From NCBI GenBank assembly GCA_047967505.1, contig CM106540.1: a stretch of 64,000 nucleotides of DNA. One strand, given 5' to 3'. Position 1 is the stretch's first letter. Each line of letters starts with the position of its first letter. Source of the DNA: Dipteris shenzhenensis (lineage: Eukaryota; Polypodiophyta; Polypodiopsida; Gleicheniales). The position numbers and the translations under genes are program-made. The notes under the pieces are model-generated. The model worked only from the letters and a program-made list of their open reading frames with translations. It was not told where the DNA came from and made no database searches. This document shows positions 33,935 to 45,900 of this stretch, in pieces.

Positions 33935-34260
33935 TCATCCTAGGTAATGTTATCATCAACATCAATGTTTGTACATGAATAGACCATTTAGCGTGAGATG
34001 ATATTAGGGCCAGAGCATCCAAATGATTCTACTCCTAATACAACAAGAGTAAGTTACAAGTTTGTGGGTGCTGTCACTAGAGCTTGACATTGTGAAGGCT
34101 CATCCCATCTAATGTTATCATCAATCGCAGTGTTTGTACATGAATAGACTAGATTTAGAGTGAGATCATGTTGGGTCTACAGCATCTAAATGAGTCTATT
34201 GATGATGTAACTAGAGTGAGCTCCGAGGTCATGTGTGTTGTCACTAGAGGTTGACAAACC
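33935..34260. repeat. Tandem duplication, about 163 bp period
   Basis: Two diverged copies (about 33935-34095 and 34098-34260), each with CATC...TAATGTTATCATCAA, TGTTTGTACATGAATAGAC and GTCACTAGAG..TTGACA. It lies between the gag remnant and a possible polypurine tract. Confidence 0.75.
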
Positions 34261-34949
34261 ATGAATCTTCCATAGGGTTGAGCTCATCAATTTGAGGGGG
34301 AAATATTGGACAAATTAATCTACTTGTGATAGATTGCTTAGATTCTAGGGGTCATGTTGTGACCATGAGAACATAAATGTTACCATGTGTGTGAGCATAG
34401 ATATGTGTCTAGGTTTGTGTGAGTGTGACTACGTTCATGTGAGTTAGTGTGATTAAGTGGGTGTGATCTAGAAAATCATGGAGAGAATTAAGGGTGGTGG
34501 AGTCATGAAGGTCATGAAGGGTGGTGGTGGAGAATTAAGGGTGGTGGAGTCATGAAGGTCTCACCTTTGAGGTCAAGTACGTTATACACACTTACCTATA
34601 TTAGGCTCTCTCTTTGGAATAAATGTAGTTTAGTTTTGTGTCATTGAGACCTCCTTTCATTTCAGCCATGTCACATAACTATACTTCTTAGTCCCTTGAT
34701 GCATTCAAGAGCATCCTCTCGAATCCTTTCTGCAATGGTCGAGGAGGTCAATAGGCATCTGAAGAAAACAAATCTTGATATCCTCTTGATATTAGATTAC
34801 CCAAAAGATGATGTAGCCCTAATCTCAAAGCTCGCAAAAGTACTCATCATGACGAGTAAGCCGTGCATGCACAGTCCAGAAGGAACGAAAGATCACTACC
34901 TCTCAACTCTTTGTTCCCGCCCAACGAGCTTTGTCACTCATCTCTTTTG
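34261..34949. other. Possible 3' LTR of the gag remnant; no gene
   Basis: Begins with a purine tract (GAGGGGGAAATA) followed by ATTGGACAAATT; contains GTGTGAGTGTGA repeats near 34390-34460 and a local repeat (GAATTAAGGGTGGTGGAGTC, about 34482-34503 and 34531-34552). The LTR end could not be placed and no matching 5' copy is in the window. Confidence 0.3.
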
Positions 34950-35530
34950 TGAAATTTGTATTATAAAGGGGTTTAAATTCTTACCATCATAAATACTAGA
35001 TAGGGGAGCCCCTTTCCTCATAATAGAGGGACATCCTCATTATTCATTTACTCTCCTCTTTATTAACACGCCCCTAACCTTTACCACCCCACCCCTCCTC
35101 CCTTTTCCACTTATTAATCCATTTTTGAATTCTTTGAAATGGGTGGGGGGGGGTTGGGGGGGCATGCTAATATGTACGTATTCTAAAGGTCTTTAATATT
35201 ATAGAGCAAAATATTCCATTGATAAAACTTGACCTAAGGAGAAGCCTAATATTTCTTAGGTGAAAAGGTGGAAATAGCCCAATTAAGCTATGTCTTCAAA
35301 ATTTCATTCAAGGGGGGCCTTACCCACTTAACTACCCTACATGAAAATGTAGTGAAAGAAATATTGTAAATAGGCTTAAATTCTTATCCACATAACCAAG
35401 AGGGGAGGGAGCGCCTTCCCTCATAAATATCATTCATCACTCTCTTCTTTACAACCGCCCGCACCCCCCCACCCCTTGCCCCTTCCTCCTCCCTTTCCAT
35501 TAATCAATACATTTCGAATCCTATTCCAGT
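34950..35530. repeat. Diverged direct repeat pair
   Basis: Segments about 34950-35130 and 35356-35530 share the order ATTGTA..AAAGGGGTTTAAATTCTTA, CCTTTCCTCAT, CATTCATTACTCTC, a poly-C stretch with CCCCTCC, and CCATTAATCAATAC-like ends. Period about 400 bp. Upstream of the SPIRAL1-like gene. Confidence 0.6.
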
Positions 35531-35899
35531 CCGGGGACCTATTCTACAATAGGCATGCTAGGTTTCTTGGAGGGTTTGACTTAGGCAATAATAACTCCTC
35601 GAGTCCAAAGGCGACCCTAGTGCAAAAGCAATGCATCATTTTCCATGAGATAAGGCAGCATTAATAGCGATAGCGACACATATCAAATCGAACATGAATG
35701 CAATAGGGCTTTCCAAGATGATGGCAGAGGGAGCAAGCAAGCAAGGAGGCAAGAGAAGTGTGATGGGTGAAGTGAAGTTGTACCTACCTGATGAGAGTTT
35801 GCACTAAGCCATGTAAAGTAACCCAACCCATGGGATGGGACGGTTTCTCCTATCTTCTCCAAAAAGGGCTTCATGAGCTAGCACTGAGCTTCTTTTAAG

Positions 35900-36345
35900 A
35901 GCTTTTTCCTTTGCTTGTTTTTCAAGCTATCATCAGCCATAGCCACACCACCTTCTTCTCCTCCCTTCTACAGCTCCCTCCCCTCATCCTCTCATCGTTC
36001 TTCGGCACCTGGTACTCTCCCCTCACCTTGTTTTGCCTTTCCTTTAGGGTTCTTTGGATCGTATTGGCTGCATTTCTCTTCCAGGTTCAAGATCTCGCTT
36101 CGTTTGGATTCCGCATTTTGTTTTTCAGTAGCCTTTTCCCTCTCTGGTGCTCTCTTAACGTGTATTTTTGTGCGTTCCTTCGTTTGCACATCCCTCCCTT
36201 TTATGCACGAAGCTTCGGTGAGATGTGTTCCTGTACAATCCTCTCTCTTCCACAGGTTTAGGTTTTTAAAAGCGTAGGTTCAAAATGTTCCATCCGATCT
36301 AAGGCTCGATCTTGCTGAGTCTGTTTCCGTTCTTAGATTTGGAGA
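35900..36345 (+). promoter_or_regulatory. Likely promoter and 5' leader of the SPIRAL1-like gene
   Basis: CT-rich leader sequence before the start codon, typical of plant 5' UTRs. Possible 5'-UTR intron: a donor GTGAGATG at 36218 and acceptors ending at 36255 (TTCCACAG) or 36336 (TTCTTAG). Which acceptor is used, and where transcription starts, cannot be decided from sequence. No clear TATA box was chosen. Confidence 0.4.
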
Positions 36346-36828
36346 ATGGGACGTGGCGTGAGCAGTGGTGGAGGTCAGAGCTCTCTCGGATATCTGTTTG
36401 GATCTGATGAACCGCCAAAACCGGCTCCAGTTGCACCCGCTGCGGCTCCTACTCCGAAGGAGAATCCACCCGCTCCCAATCAAGCCGCTGCCGGATTGAG
36501 CACACCAGTTAGTAGGGTGGAGGACAATGGAGCCAACCCTGACATTGCTGCTGGAAAGCTCGGAACTACTACTAACAACTACCATCGGGCTGATGGTCAA
36601 AATACGGGGAATTTCATCACTGTGAGTCTTATGGGCGGGTCTCGAGTCTTTTGAATGTATCGAGCATTAGCAAAGTCTTTCAAGCACGCACTTCATAGGT
36701 TGCACCAGTTGTACATTACATTTCTGGCTAAGCTTTATGAACGAGTGCAGGATCGGCCATCTACCAAAGTGCACGCCGCTCCAGGGGGAGGTTCATCTCT
36801 CGGCTACCTTTTTGGAGGAAGTAATTGA
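36346..36828 (+). CDS. SP1L: SPIRAL1-like microtubule-associated protein
   Basis: Two exons, 36346-36621 and 36751-36828, give a 117-residue protein, close to the usual size of plant SPIRAL1 proteins. The 129 bp phase-0 intron has a GTGAGT donor and a GTGCAG acceptor. The protein begins MGRGVSSGGGQSSLGYLFGS and ends with PGGGSSLGYLFGGSN, the two GGG..SSLGYLFG motifs at each end that define the family. Between them are a Pro/Ala-rich linker and the conserved NNYHRADGQNTGNFIT followed by DRPSTKVHAAPGG across the splice. Family role (from Arabidopsis): binds cortical microtubule plus ends and keeps cell expansion straight. The start ATG fits the family start exactly. No stop or frameshift: the only intact gene seen, in otherwise transposon-filled DNA. 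Which paralogue it is cannot be told. Confidence 0.95.
36622..36750 (+). other. Intron of the SPIRAL1-like gene
   Basis: 129 bp, GT-AG, phase 0, between codons for Thr (ACT) and Asp (GAT). Reading through it would add about ten residues and then stop at 36652, so splicing is needed for the conserved C-terminal motif. Confidence 0.9.
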
Positions 36829-39800
36829 CTCATGGGACTTGTGCAAATGTAAGGTGTGTCGTTTACTACAGCTCAATGCAATGCTGTGGTGGAAGTCGTT
36901 GTAATGAAGGTGCTGGTTTCTGATCATTGCCATTGAATGAGCCAAGGCACTCTATGTCACAATGCAGCAGGTTGCAACTTTAATCGTTGCGATGGATTCA
37001 GTATATTTTCTACTTTTGAATTTGGTCTGGGATATTTTCTATCACGGTTTTCGATCGTTTATTAACTCATATTGTCTATCAATGTAGTTTAGTGCATCTT
37101 TATTTCACCTACTATGACTCAAGCTTTGAAACATTAAGATGTGACAGCGTCAAGCTACCATCATGCTGTAGTCTGTGAAATTTAACATCTATATTGGTGC
37201 ATTCTCTTATCATGTCTTTCGTCGCAGTGAGAGCACAGTGAAATTTTTGAAGAAGCATACCCTGCAACTGCTTATGGATGTACCAGATTAGGGTGGTCTT
37301 TATTCTGATTGTTTACGATTGCAGGTAATGACCAAGTCTGATCCTGCCTTCTGTTACGGGGATAGAAGTAAGCTATTTTTATGATTGCAGGTAATGAGTG
37401 AGTCTTAGTTCGTCTTCTCTTAAGGTGATAGAATTAAGCACATTGACATTTACATTACATGCTTCTACGTGTGGGTGCTGTTGAAGTAAATAGGGATGCA
37501 CAGCGTTCAAGTTTTCATTATATTTCCATTCACGGCTTGAAGCTTTGGGAATGGGCCTTATATAGTGAATATTAGAGTTTGTTCAGTGAAGCTAATATTG
37601 GTAGTTTTGTTTTGGTAATTTGTGCTTTGATTGTTCCTGGCCCTGCGCTCAGCAAGATATTGTGGGGCTGATATTTCCATAAGAAGTTCTTGATAAAATG
37701 AAGTGAACATCTTCAAGTCTGTCGTGAGATTTGCGTAAGGCATGTGGATTGATACTACTGCGGATTTGTTATTGAGGCTAGCTGACTGTAACGAGGCTTA
37801 AGTGATTGCTATTTGTATCAGCATTCTACTTCGGGGGTCCAGTTGATTGCTTTTCTTTAGGTGAGATGCTCTTCCACTTGAATTTCTTTGTGTCACTTCC
37901 TCAATATCACGTAGAGGCCTGTATCTAAACTGTCCTTACCATGCTACATTGATTTTTGAAAGTTGATAGGGAATTTTCAATCTGGTTGGTTCCTATGTCC
38001 AGAAGAACTAGGCTTGACAATCTGCAATAGACCAGGTTCTTTGCAGATATTTGGTTGTGCCCATATGATGTTATAATCGTGGCTAGATTTGTACATTTTG
38101 TATTGTTTCTGATTATAGAGGGAGTTTTAAATCAAGTATGGTACAAGAATCAGATAAGAGACTAGTAAGGGCAACGAGACGAGAACACAAATATGTAAAA
38201 GTAGAAAGAATGATTGAGAGAGCGAGTTTTACCTTTGGAAGATGGTTTGGAGCCCCAAATTGCTGACCAAATTGCTGTGCCTAATTGAAATGCTGCCTTT
38301 GTAGAAGCTTTAGAGAAAAAGTAATGCTGCGTGGATTTTGAGTACCAGCGTAAATTTTTTGTGTGAGTCTGTTGATAAAAGTGCTGGCCTCTCATCATGT
38401 TGGGGTATATGCTAATGAAAAGGTAGAGAATTTTTATGGATGTGTTTTTAATAGGCTGAGGACGTTGTCACACATGCTTACAATGTACTTCACAAACTGT
38501 ATTTTTTACCTTGGAAGGCCTTAGATTATGCTAGTACTATTCACATGAAAATCATATTGAAGGGGGCAGGTTTACATGTGGAGTTTGTGGTAACATAGGG
38601 CTAGCATTTGTTCATGCTTTTCCCACTGAGTGAATCTCATAACGAATAATTCCATGTCTATTGTGGGGTTAATGCTTAATTTATATTGAGATATTGCATG
38701 CCAGATTAAGAAGATTTCTAAGGTAAGAGTAGTAGGGTAGATTTTGTTGAAAAGTCCTGTATGATGTGTGCGGACATCATAGAATCCTTACAATTTAGAC
38801 ATTCATGATGCTAGTACTATTCTGGTTGTTAACTCGGAAGGTGATCCATATTTAAGTTTATCCTAAGTCGCAACTTTATGTGAAGAGATGTATAACCTAG
38901 GCAGGGCAAGTAGTGCTCATCTTTTTCAGACTTTAGAAATCAAAGGCTTGCTGAACTTACACAGAGCAAAAGGTCTCAGAACAATGACGCATCATTTATA
39001 AAAAGGGGTCATCAAGAGATCGACTATAGTAACTGAAATTGTTACATTGTTCCTTTTTTGTAACAATGTTCTTTTTGGAAGTAGTGAGTGGCATACAAGA
39101 GGGTAAATGGTGATCTCGGCCCAGGTGACAGGAAGCCTTCACCTGACAGGAGACACCAAATCCGAGCCGGAAGCAGGAGACATGAAATTGGACATGAGGA
39201 CCAAGACTCGTGCAGAAGGGCCCACTCCAAGAGCTACGGCATCTGGAACTAACCAATTATCGATTCCTGCAAGGAGGGGCACAGAAGTAGAACTGCGAAG
39301 TGTACTGTTAAAAAGTTCTGCCTCACTAAACTTCTTCCAAGAAGAAAGCTACAGCACAATGCAGATCGTTTGGGGTCGAGGCAACCTTTGTTCAGATCAG
39401 TCTGAAAACAAGCTTACTTGAGGAATGCGGTAAGGGTGAAGAGGGGAACTGCCCACGGTGTTTAGTGCAGAATCTAAATAGGCTGCTTGAGCAACAGTGC
39501 GGCAAAGCAGGGCGACACCCAAAGAACTGGTAAATGCAAACTCCACATCGCTTTGATTCGTATCCAAAGCATGGGCCCTTGAGTCAATAAATTGCAATTG
39601 AAGTGTCGGCTCAGTAAGTATTACAATGCGTTTGATGAGCCCAATGAGCTGGAGAAGCTGGATCAGTCGAACGTGTAGTCATATACGTGTAGTCATATAA
39701 ACTTCTGAAGTCATGTGTGTTCAAGGATGAATAAAGATGCACTCGTGTGCCTGTTACTTGGTGTAACGTATGTTGTTGCTGCAGAAAGTTTTCCTCAGGG

Positions 39801-40555
39801 TTTAGGGATATGGGAGAGGGGAAAAATGTGATTTGTACCTCTAAGACCATAGTTGATGTAGGCGATTTTTCAGAGGGTTTAGGGACATGGGAGAGGGGAT
39901 AAGATAGGAAGGTGTAAATCACGTTTTTCTATGGTCTATTTCCCGCCCTTGGATGTTGACATTGTCACAGGGAGTGTTTTAAGGAGTTTCAACCTTCCAT
40001 AGCTTGGAATTCCTTAATATGCACTCTCCCAACCCTTCACCAATTTGTCCACCATGTCATTAGAATTTCGTTTTGTTTGATTTTGAGGTTGAGTGGGAGT
40101 TCAAAACTTGAAAAGGGTCCTTAGTGTGTGTGGTTTTAATACTAGTTGTTAGAACTGGCAGGAAAGAATGTGGCCCTTGTATTGAGAATAGCATATGCCC
40201 CCCCGCAAGTCACCATTGACCCCCGCAAGTCAAAAAATTACTGCCCTTGACCCATTCCCTTATACGACAAAGGCTTTTGTGTTTTATGCTTAAAGCAAAG
40301 ATGGATTAGACATGCGTTGATCTTTGGTCATATTAGCAAATGGAAAGAGGTCTTCTAAGTCTTGCAACTTTGTTTTTGTATTTAGAGTGACTAAGTGAAT
40401 TCAATCATTGTGATTGTTTGCTCTTGTTTGAGGATGAAGAAGAGAGTTGTATATTTCAACGTGTTTGGGTTCGATACTCTTATAAGTTTTACTCCCCAAA
40501 AAAACTTGCCTGCTTTAATATAGAAGAGAAAAAGGGAAAACTATTACCAAATTTT
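36829..40555. other. 3' UTR and intergenic DNA, no gene
   Basis: The first several hundred bases probably contain the 3' UTR of the SPIRAL1-like gene; no polyadenylation signal was chosen. The rest has balanced composition, few repeats and only short frames (longest about 104 codons, 39107-39421, no known motif). A phrase around GGGTTTAGGGA(T/C)ATGGGAGAGGGG occurs twice, near 39797 and 39876, and GTGTAGTCATATA twice near 39672-39700. Confidence 0.5.
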
Positions 40556-40559
40556 GGCC

Positions 40560-41110
40560 ATCTATGAAGGGCACCCTGTTCTTGGCTTGTGTCTATAGGC
40601 TAGAATTACATCTTGGAAACACTAAGCTCATGAAGACATGAACCAACTAGTGAATCCTTCCAACCCACTATCAACCTCAAATGTGCAAGCATAGTTTAGA
40701 TGTTTCCCAACACCATGTTCTTATATCCCATCCCAACTCCTTGATTAAGAATTAGATCATTACGAACAATCTAGATAGAAAGTAGTATTGCAGCCTAAAT
40801 ATGTTGGCAGCAAGTTGCCAGAGTTGAAGGCAGCTGAAGAGGATCCCTCGATACAACTAATTTCCAATTAGTTCTGAAGGAAAAGTTGCCCATTAACTCA
40901 ACCTTCTTGACAATCCTTGCCAACACAAACCAAACTCTCCTTGTCTTTGCACATGCCCATGGCAAAGGCACTTTGTCCTCCACTCCTCTCCCAAATAGAG
41001 GACATAATGGGCTATGCTTCGATCACTTAACCCATTCTCCCCTCTCTCTCAAAGGCAACCATTTATACGTAATCTTCCAAAGAAAGAAGCTTGTCTTTCT
41101 TGATTGACAA
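40560..41110 (-). pseudogene. LINE C-terminal zinc-finger remnant
   Basis: Minus strand: 40983-40795 is open, and upstream frames join to read GEWVKWSKHSPLCPLFGRGVE and then DKVPLPWACAKTRRVW. This fits the zf-RVT tail of plant LINEs (pattern CP.CG...E...HL...C......W), with Phe in place of the second Cys and Pro for His. Downstream IVRNDLILNQGVGM (about 40770-40730) matches the usual ERN...F after that finger. No RT remains next to it, so this is a short, dead fragment. Confidence 0.6.
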
Positions 41111-42149
41111 CCCTTTCAAATACTAACAATTCTTTGCCTTCCATTCTGCCGACCTCATCATCTTTTATTTTTCATTAACTTATCTAGTAAACTTTGCTCA
41201 ATTAAATCACCATAGATCTTTTGGAACTTAGACGATCCCAAATTTCGGATAGTATTTCAGACTTCGTCTATTTGGATGGATCGAGGACGACCTAAAACCT
41301 CTCTGCAAGTTTTCGGGCTATTTTGTGAAGCTTTTGTAGATATGTCATACTTCATGTCTACGAATTCGTCTTCTCATTCAGATTTTCTCTAAGGTTCTTG
41401 ATTTTTACCATGTGACATTTTTGCTAAGATATTTGTTAGTAAACTGCAAGGGTTAACTTCCGGTTTCACATCCATCGGTTGGGATTTCAGAGTCTTGTTG
41501 AGTCCTATTATGCAGTGATGTCCATGTTTTGGAACATTCTCGGTTTTATTTTTACTAGAGATCATTGTCGTAGGGTAATGATTTCTTGGATATACCTTAT
41601 GCAAATTACTCTGGTTGCACTTTGAGCCGTGTGCGCTCATTTGTGGTTTCCATTGGGTTGCAGTGAATGCTTTATAGGGCATTTGGATGCATTGTGATCT
41701 TTGTTGGATGCGTTGATAGGCCCAGATTACCTTGTGGGATGCTTTATTAATGGACGTTTAGCACACAGATGCTATTTTATGTCGAGGGACAGCTTTGACA
41801 CATTGCAATCGATGCACTGATATTGCTATGTTCTCTTGGATGAGATATTATTTATGCTTATGTTCAAGATGGTGTTTATACTTGAGGCATTTGGCTCTTA
41901 TTGGCATTGAGTTTGCCATTGTTTTGTTATTGCAGGTTGATATTTTCTTTTAGGCCAGATTTGCTGATATGGGTGCATAGTATATGCACATGAGTTAGAT
42001 GCATTTTGATGCTTTGAGCTTTGAGTTTTTGGTGACATTATTCTCCATTGTGAAAGACATATTTGGGTGTACCTAGTATTTGGTGTGATTCTTTCTTGCA
42101 GGCACTAGCATTTAGGACTTTGCTTTATTTGCATCATGCATTCTCTTCT
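41111..42149. other. No gene; possible leader of copia B
   Basis: No LTR or TGGTATCAGAGC-type site was found before copia B. A 97-codon minus-strand frame at 41389-41682 has no recognised domain. Confidence 0.4.
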
Positions 42150-43520
42150 ATGTTTGAAAATGAGTTTTTCAACATTAAAAAGTTTGAAGGGATAAACCTT
42201 TCTTTGTGGAAAGAACAGATAAGGGATGTGCTTATTCAAAAGAAGCAGATTAAACTCTTGGAAGGGATTGTAGCTAAGCTTGCAACTATGTCTGAGGATG
42301 ATTGGAATGAGTTAGATGCATTAGCAAAGTCTACTGTTAGACTTCATATTATAGAGTCAGTTTATTTCACTATAGTAAATGAGTAGACTACAAGAGATTT
42401 ATGAAAGAAATAGTGTGACACTTATGAGAAAGAAACTATCTCTAATAAAGTTTATCTCATGAAGAGGTTGTTTGAGCTGCAATTGAAGGAAAGGGTCTTC
42501 ATTGCTTATCACTTGAATTATTTTCAGCAAGCTTCACGCTCAGAAGATGAATTTTGATGCGGAGACTAAGGAAATCTTTCTCTTATGTTCATTGCCATTC
42601 TCGTAGGATACCTTCCATATAACTGTCAGTAACTCTGCACCTGGTGGAGTACTGAAGTCTATAGAGTCAGTTTATTTCACCGCAGTAAATGAGCAGATTA
42701 GAAGAGATTTATGAAGGAATAATGTTACTTATGAGAAGGAAACTGCCTCTAATAAAGTTTATCTCATGAAGAGGTTGTTTGAGCTGCAATTGAAGGAAAG
42801 AGTCTTCATTGCTTATCACTTGAATGGAGTCAATATTATTTTCAACAAGCTTCACGTTCAGAAGATGAATTTTGACGCGGAGACTAAGGAAATCTTCCTC
42901 TTGTGTTCATTACCATTCTCCTAGGATATCTTTCGTTTGTCAGTAACTCTGTACTCGGTGGAGTACTGAAGTTTGTAGAGTCTGTTTATTTCACCGTAGT
43001 AAATGAGTAGAATACAAGAGATTTATGGAAGAAATAATGTGTCACTTATGAGAAGGAAACTGCCTCTAATAAAGTTTACCTCATGAAGAGGTTGTTTGAG
43101 TTGCAATTAAAGGAAAGGGTCTTTATTGCTTATCACTTGAATGGATTCAATATTAGTTTCAACAAGCTTCACGCTTAGAAGATGAATTTTGATGTGGAGA
43201 CTAAGGAAATCTTCCTCTTGTGTTCATTGCCATTCTCCTAGGATACCTTCCGTACAACTGTCAGTAACTCTGCACTTGGTGGAGTACTGAAGTTTGATGA
43301 TGTTGTGGGTAGCTTGTTGGCCAATGAGATTAGTTGGAGTCTATGAATGGCAACAAGCAGGATGCATCCTTAAATGTGCAAAGGGGAAGATCACAATTTA
43401 GGAGAAAGTCTTAAGAAAGAGCGAACTCTTGTAGCAAATCCAAGGCACATAATATTGAGTGTTACCATTGTGGCAAGAAGGGCCACATGAGCTACAAGCT
43501 GAGAAGAGAGCAAAAGGATT
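42150..43520 (+). pseudogene. Copia B gag with internal triplication
   Basis: Opens MFENEFFNIKKFEGINLSLWKEQ at 42150, the copia Gag start (F.G.N...W). The UBN2-type middle domain (YEKET-SNKVYLMKRLFELQLKERV, then AYHLN...FNKLH, then CSLPFSWDTF) is present three times in tandem. The nucleocapsid knuckle reads CYHCGKKGHMSYKL (about 43450-43492): the last Cys of CCHC is replaced by Leu. Stops occur in each repeat, so no complete Gag can be made. Confidence 0.88.
42351..43294 (+). repeat. Tandem triplication within gag
   Basis: Three units of 310, 314 and about 320 bp starting at 42351, 42661 and 42975, each from TAGAGTC(A/T)GTTTATTTCAC to GGTGGAGTACTGAAGT. Units 2 and 3 share TTCACCG where unit 1 has TTCACT. 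All units keep recognisable Gag codons. The first unit lacks GGAGTCAATATTA present in the second. Confidence 0.93.
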
Positions 43521-43604
43521 AAAAAAAGAATGTAAATTGGGGTGCAAATAAGAAGGAACAGAGTCCAAGGAAGGACAAAGAAAAAGTGAAGATCGAGGAG
43601 ATCA

Positions 43605-43943
43605 GTGCAGTTATTGATAATAGTGACAATGACATTCTCCATGTCTATTTTATCTACAGAGTTGCTTACCACTTCAAATGATGCATATTACCAGAATTGG
43701 ATTTTGGATTCTGGTGCTTCATTCCATGTTATTCCTCATAGGGAATTGTTCTCCACTTCTGACAGTGAAAAGACAGGTTGTGTGCATTTTGAAAATAACT
43801 ATGCATGTGACATAGTGGGAGCAAGTGATATAAAGTTTTCTTTTACAAATGGATCTGCATTTGTTTTGAAAAATGTGAGACGTGTGCCTAAGCTAACCAA
43901 GAGTCTCATTTCATCAGGTCACCTAGATGATGCTGGTTTTTAA
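43605..43943 (+). pseudogene. Copia B protease
   Basis: A 112-codon open frame with NWILDSGASFHVIPHRELF, the copia aspartic protease site (LDSGAS.H), then DIVGASDIKFSFTNGS and the C-terminal VRRVPKLTKSLISSGHLDDAGF (family: L..V.YVP.L..NLIS...L). The catalytic DSG is intact. It would cut the Gag-Pol polyprotein. The frame ends at TAA where pol should continue, and the ATG is not a natural start. Confidence 0.9.
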
Positions 43944-44059
43944 ACCACCTTTAGCTTTTAGAGTTGGAAGGCTTCATGGTTTTGGCAAGCGGTGCCAAGT
44001 GTGGGATACTATATCCCTTACATGTATGAGGGGTGTTTGATCATGTTGTTGTAATAACC

Positions 44060-44760
44060 GAGCAACCATATACTTCTTTGTGGCATTGCCAGTTGGGGCA
44101 CATGAGCCAGAATGGAATGAAACTCTTATGCTATTTGAGTTATGTACCGCATTTGAGTTTTTTTGACTTTGAATTTTGTGAGCATTGTCTCTATGTGAAG
44201 TAGACTAAATTAGCCTATAATAGAAGGGGAAAGAAAGAGATTGAAAAGCTTGATTTGGTGCAGTATGTGATCCCATGTCTACATGGTCATTAGGCGGGGC
44301 TGAACACTACGTACGAATTGATAATGATGGAAGTATCTCTCTCGTGACTTTTAACATTTTTGTGATATACATGGGATCAAGAGGGAGGTCACATCCCCTT
44401 GTACTCTAGAGCAGAATCCAGTTGTAGAAAAACATTCATGAAATATTTCAATGTATGCTTCCAATGCAAGTCTTTCTGGTGGTTTTTGGGCTAAGGCAAT
44501 GAAGATTACAGTGCATATGATCAATAGATCACCTAGTAAGAGTTTGGATGGCGGTATTCCTAAAGAGGCATGGGGTGGCAAGAAACCCTCTTACTCTCAT
44601 TTGCATATATTTGGATGTAAGGCATATGCACATGTGCCAAAAGATCTTCAGAAGAAGCTAGATCCTAAGTCTAGGAAATGCATCTTTCTGGGTTATGGTG
44701 AAAGTGGAGAGATGGGCTATCGTCTCTAGGATCCAGAAGCAAAGAAGATCATACGAAGCC
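44060..44760 (+). pseudogene. Copia B integrase, core mostly missing
   Basis: The pre-integrase stretch LWHCQLGHMSQNGMKLL (about 44078-44130; family WH.RLGH.S..G) and CEHCLYVK (about 44180-44205) are present, then the catalytic core is lost or scrambled. The frame 44451-44729 gives the C-terminal part: GFWAKAMKITVHMINRSPSK, AWGGKKPSYSHLHIFGCKAY and KCIFLGYGESGEMGYRL, all standard for copia. With its DDE core missing it cannot integrate DNA. Confidence 0.85.
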
Positions 44761-45038
44761 ATGACGTGGTCTTCAATAAGAAGAAGATGCATAAGACATC
44801 CATGAGGGATGTAGAAATGAGGAGAATCACTTTTCAGCATGTGAATCCATCCGCATATTTTGATAGACAGCAAGCTGTCCATGCACCAAATGTGCAAGAA
44901 ATGGTGCCACTAGGTACTCCCACATGTAGACAATCAAGGGTAGATGTTGGATCCTCTATTGATGGAAATAATTAGTCAAATGAGGCTGATATGCACGCGG
45001 GACAAGAAGCTAAAATGCCCTTGAGAAGATAAGCTAAA

Positions 45039-45830
45039 GTGTATAAACTGCCTGAGAGATTTATTCTAGGAGCAGACAATGTGATGCTTATTAATTGCGG
45101 CGAGTCTTCTTGCTATAGCGAGGCTATGATGCACGAGGATCAATGCAAGTGGGAGAATGCTATGCAATCAGAGATGAATTCACTTATGAAGAATAAGACT
45201 TGGGACTTGGTTTCTTTGCTGTATGGAAAAGAAAGATTGCCATGTAAATGGGTCTACAAGATGAATGTTGCAGGTATGATGTGTTTAAGTATAAAGTCCA
45301 TTTGTCTACTAAAGGATTCAAGCAAGAGAAGGGTGTGGAATTTGATGAAATATTCTCTCCGGTTGTGAAGATGAACACACTTAGATGCGTACTTGGACTT
45401 GTGGCAGTAGAGGATATGGAGATTATGCAGATGGATGTCAAGACAACTTTCTTGCATGGGGATCTGCACGAGGAAATTTACATGGGACAATCGGAAGAGT
45501 TTAGAGAAAAGGGCAAATAACATTTGGTTTAAAAGCTAAAAAAGAGTCTCCATGTAAGTTAACCACAATGCCAACCCTGCACCTACAAATCTAGACAAGG
45601 AGGCCATCTTGAAGGTTACGAGAACTATCAGAAGTTTGATGCTTTCATTAGGTCCCAAGGTTTCAAAAGAAGTAAGATTGAGCCTCATACTCCTAGCACT
45701 TTATGTAGATGATATGCTATTGGTTAGCAAGAACACTTATGAGCTGGATGCATTGAAGGCCAAGTTGCATGAGGTCTTGAAAGCCAAAGGAGTTTCCTAC
45801 TCTGGTCACGCGTGATGCGCATACGAAGAA
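45039..45830 (+). pseudogene. Copia B reverse transcriptase
   Basis: Frame 45039-45368 includes WENAMQSEMNSLMKNKTWDLV and LPCKWVYKMN (copia RVT_2 start), then a frame change leads into 45248-45520 (KVHLSTKGFKQEKGVEFDEI, FSPVVKMNTLRCVLGLVA, MDVKTTFLHGDLHEEIYM). After a gap, YVDD is seen in LYVDDMLLVSKNTYELD (catalytic codons 45702-45713). Both catalytic aspartates remain; the part between EEIYM and YVDD is damaged. Confidence 0.9.
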
Positions 45831-45900
45831 TATGACCTACAAGTCCCAAATCCTTCATGTCAAGAAGGTGTATGTTACAAAAGTGCTGTAGCGTTTTAAT

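Noticed and set aside
36622-36654. Read-through extension of the SPIRAL1-like exon 1
   Set aside because: Begins with a GTGAGT donor and lacks the family C-terminus, which is found after the GTGCAG acceptor at 36750.
39107-39421. 104-codon ORF downstream of the SPIRAL1-like gene
   Set aside because: No known motif, no conserved neighbours, and the reverse strand is also open.
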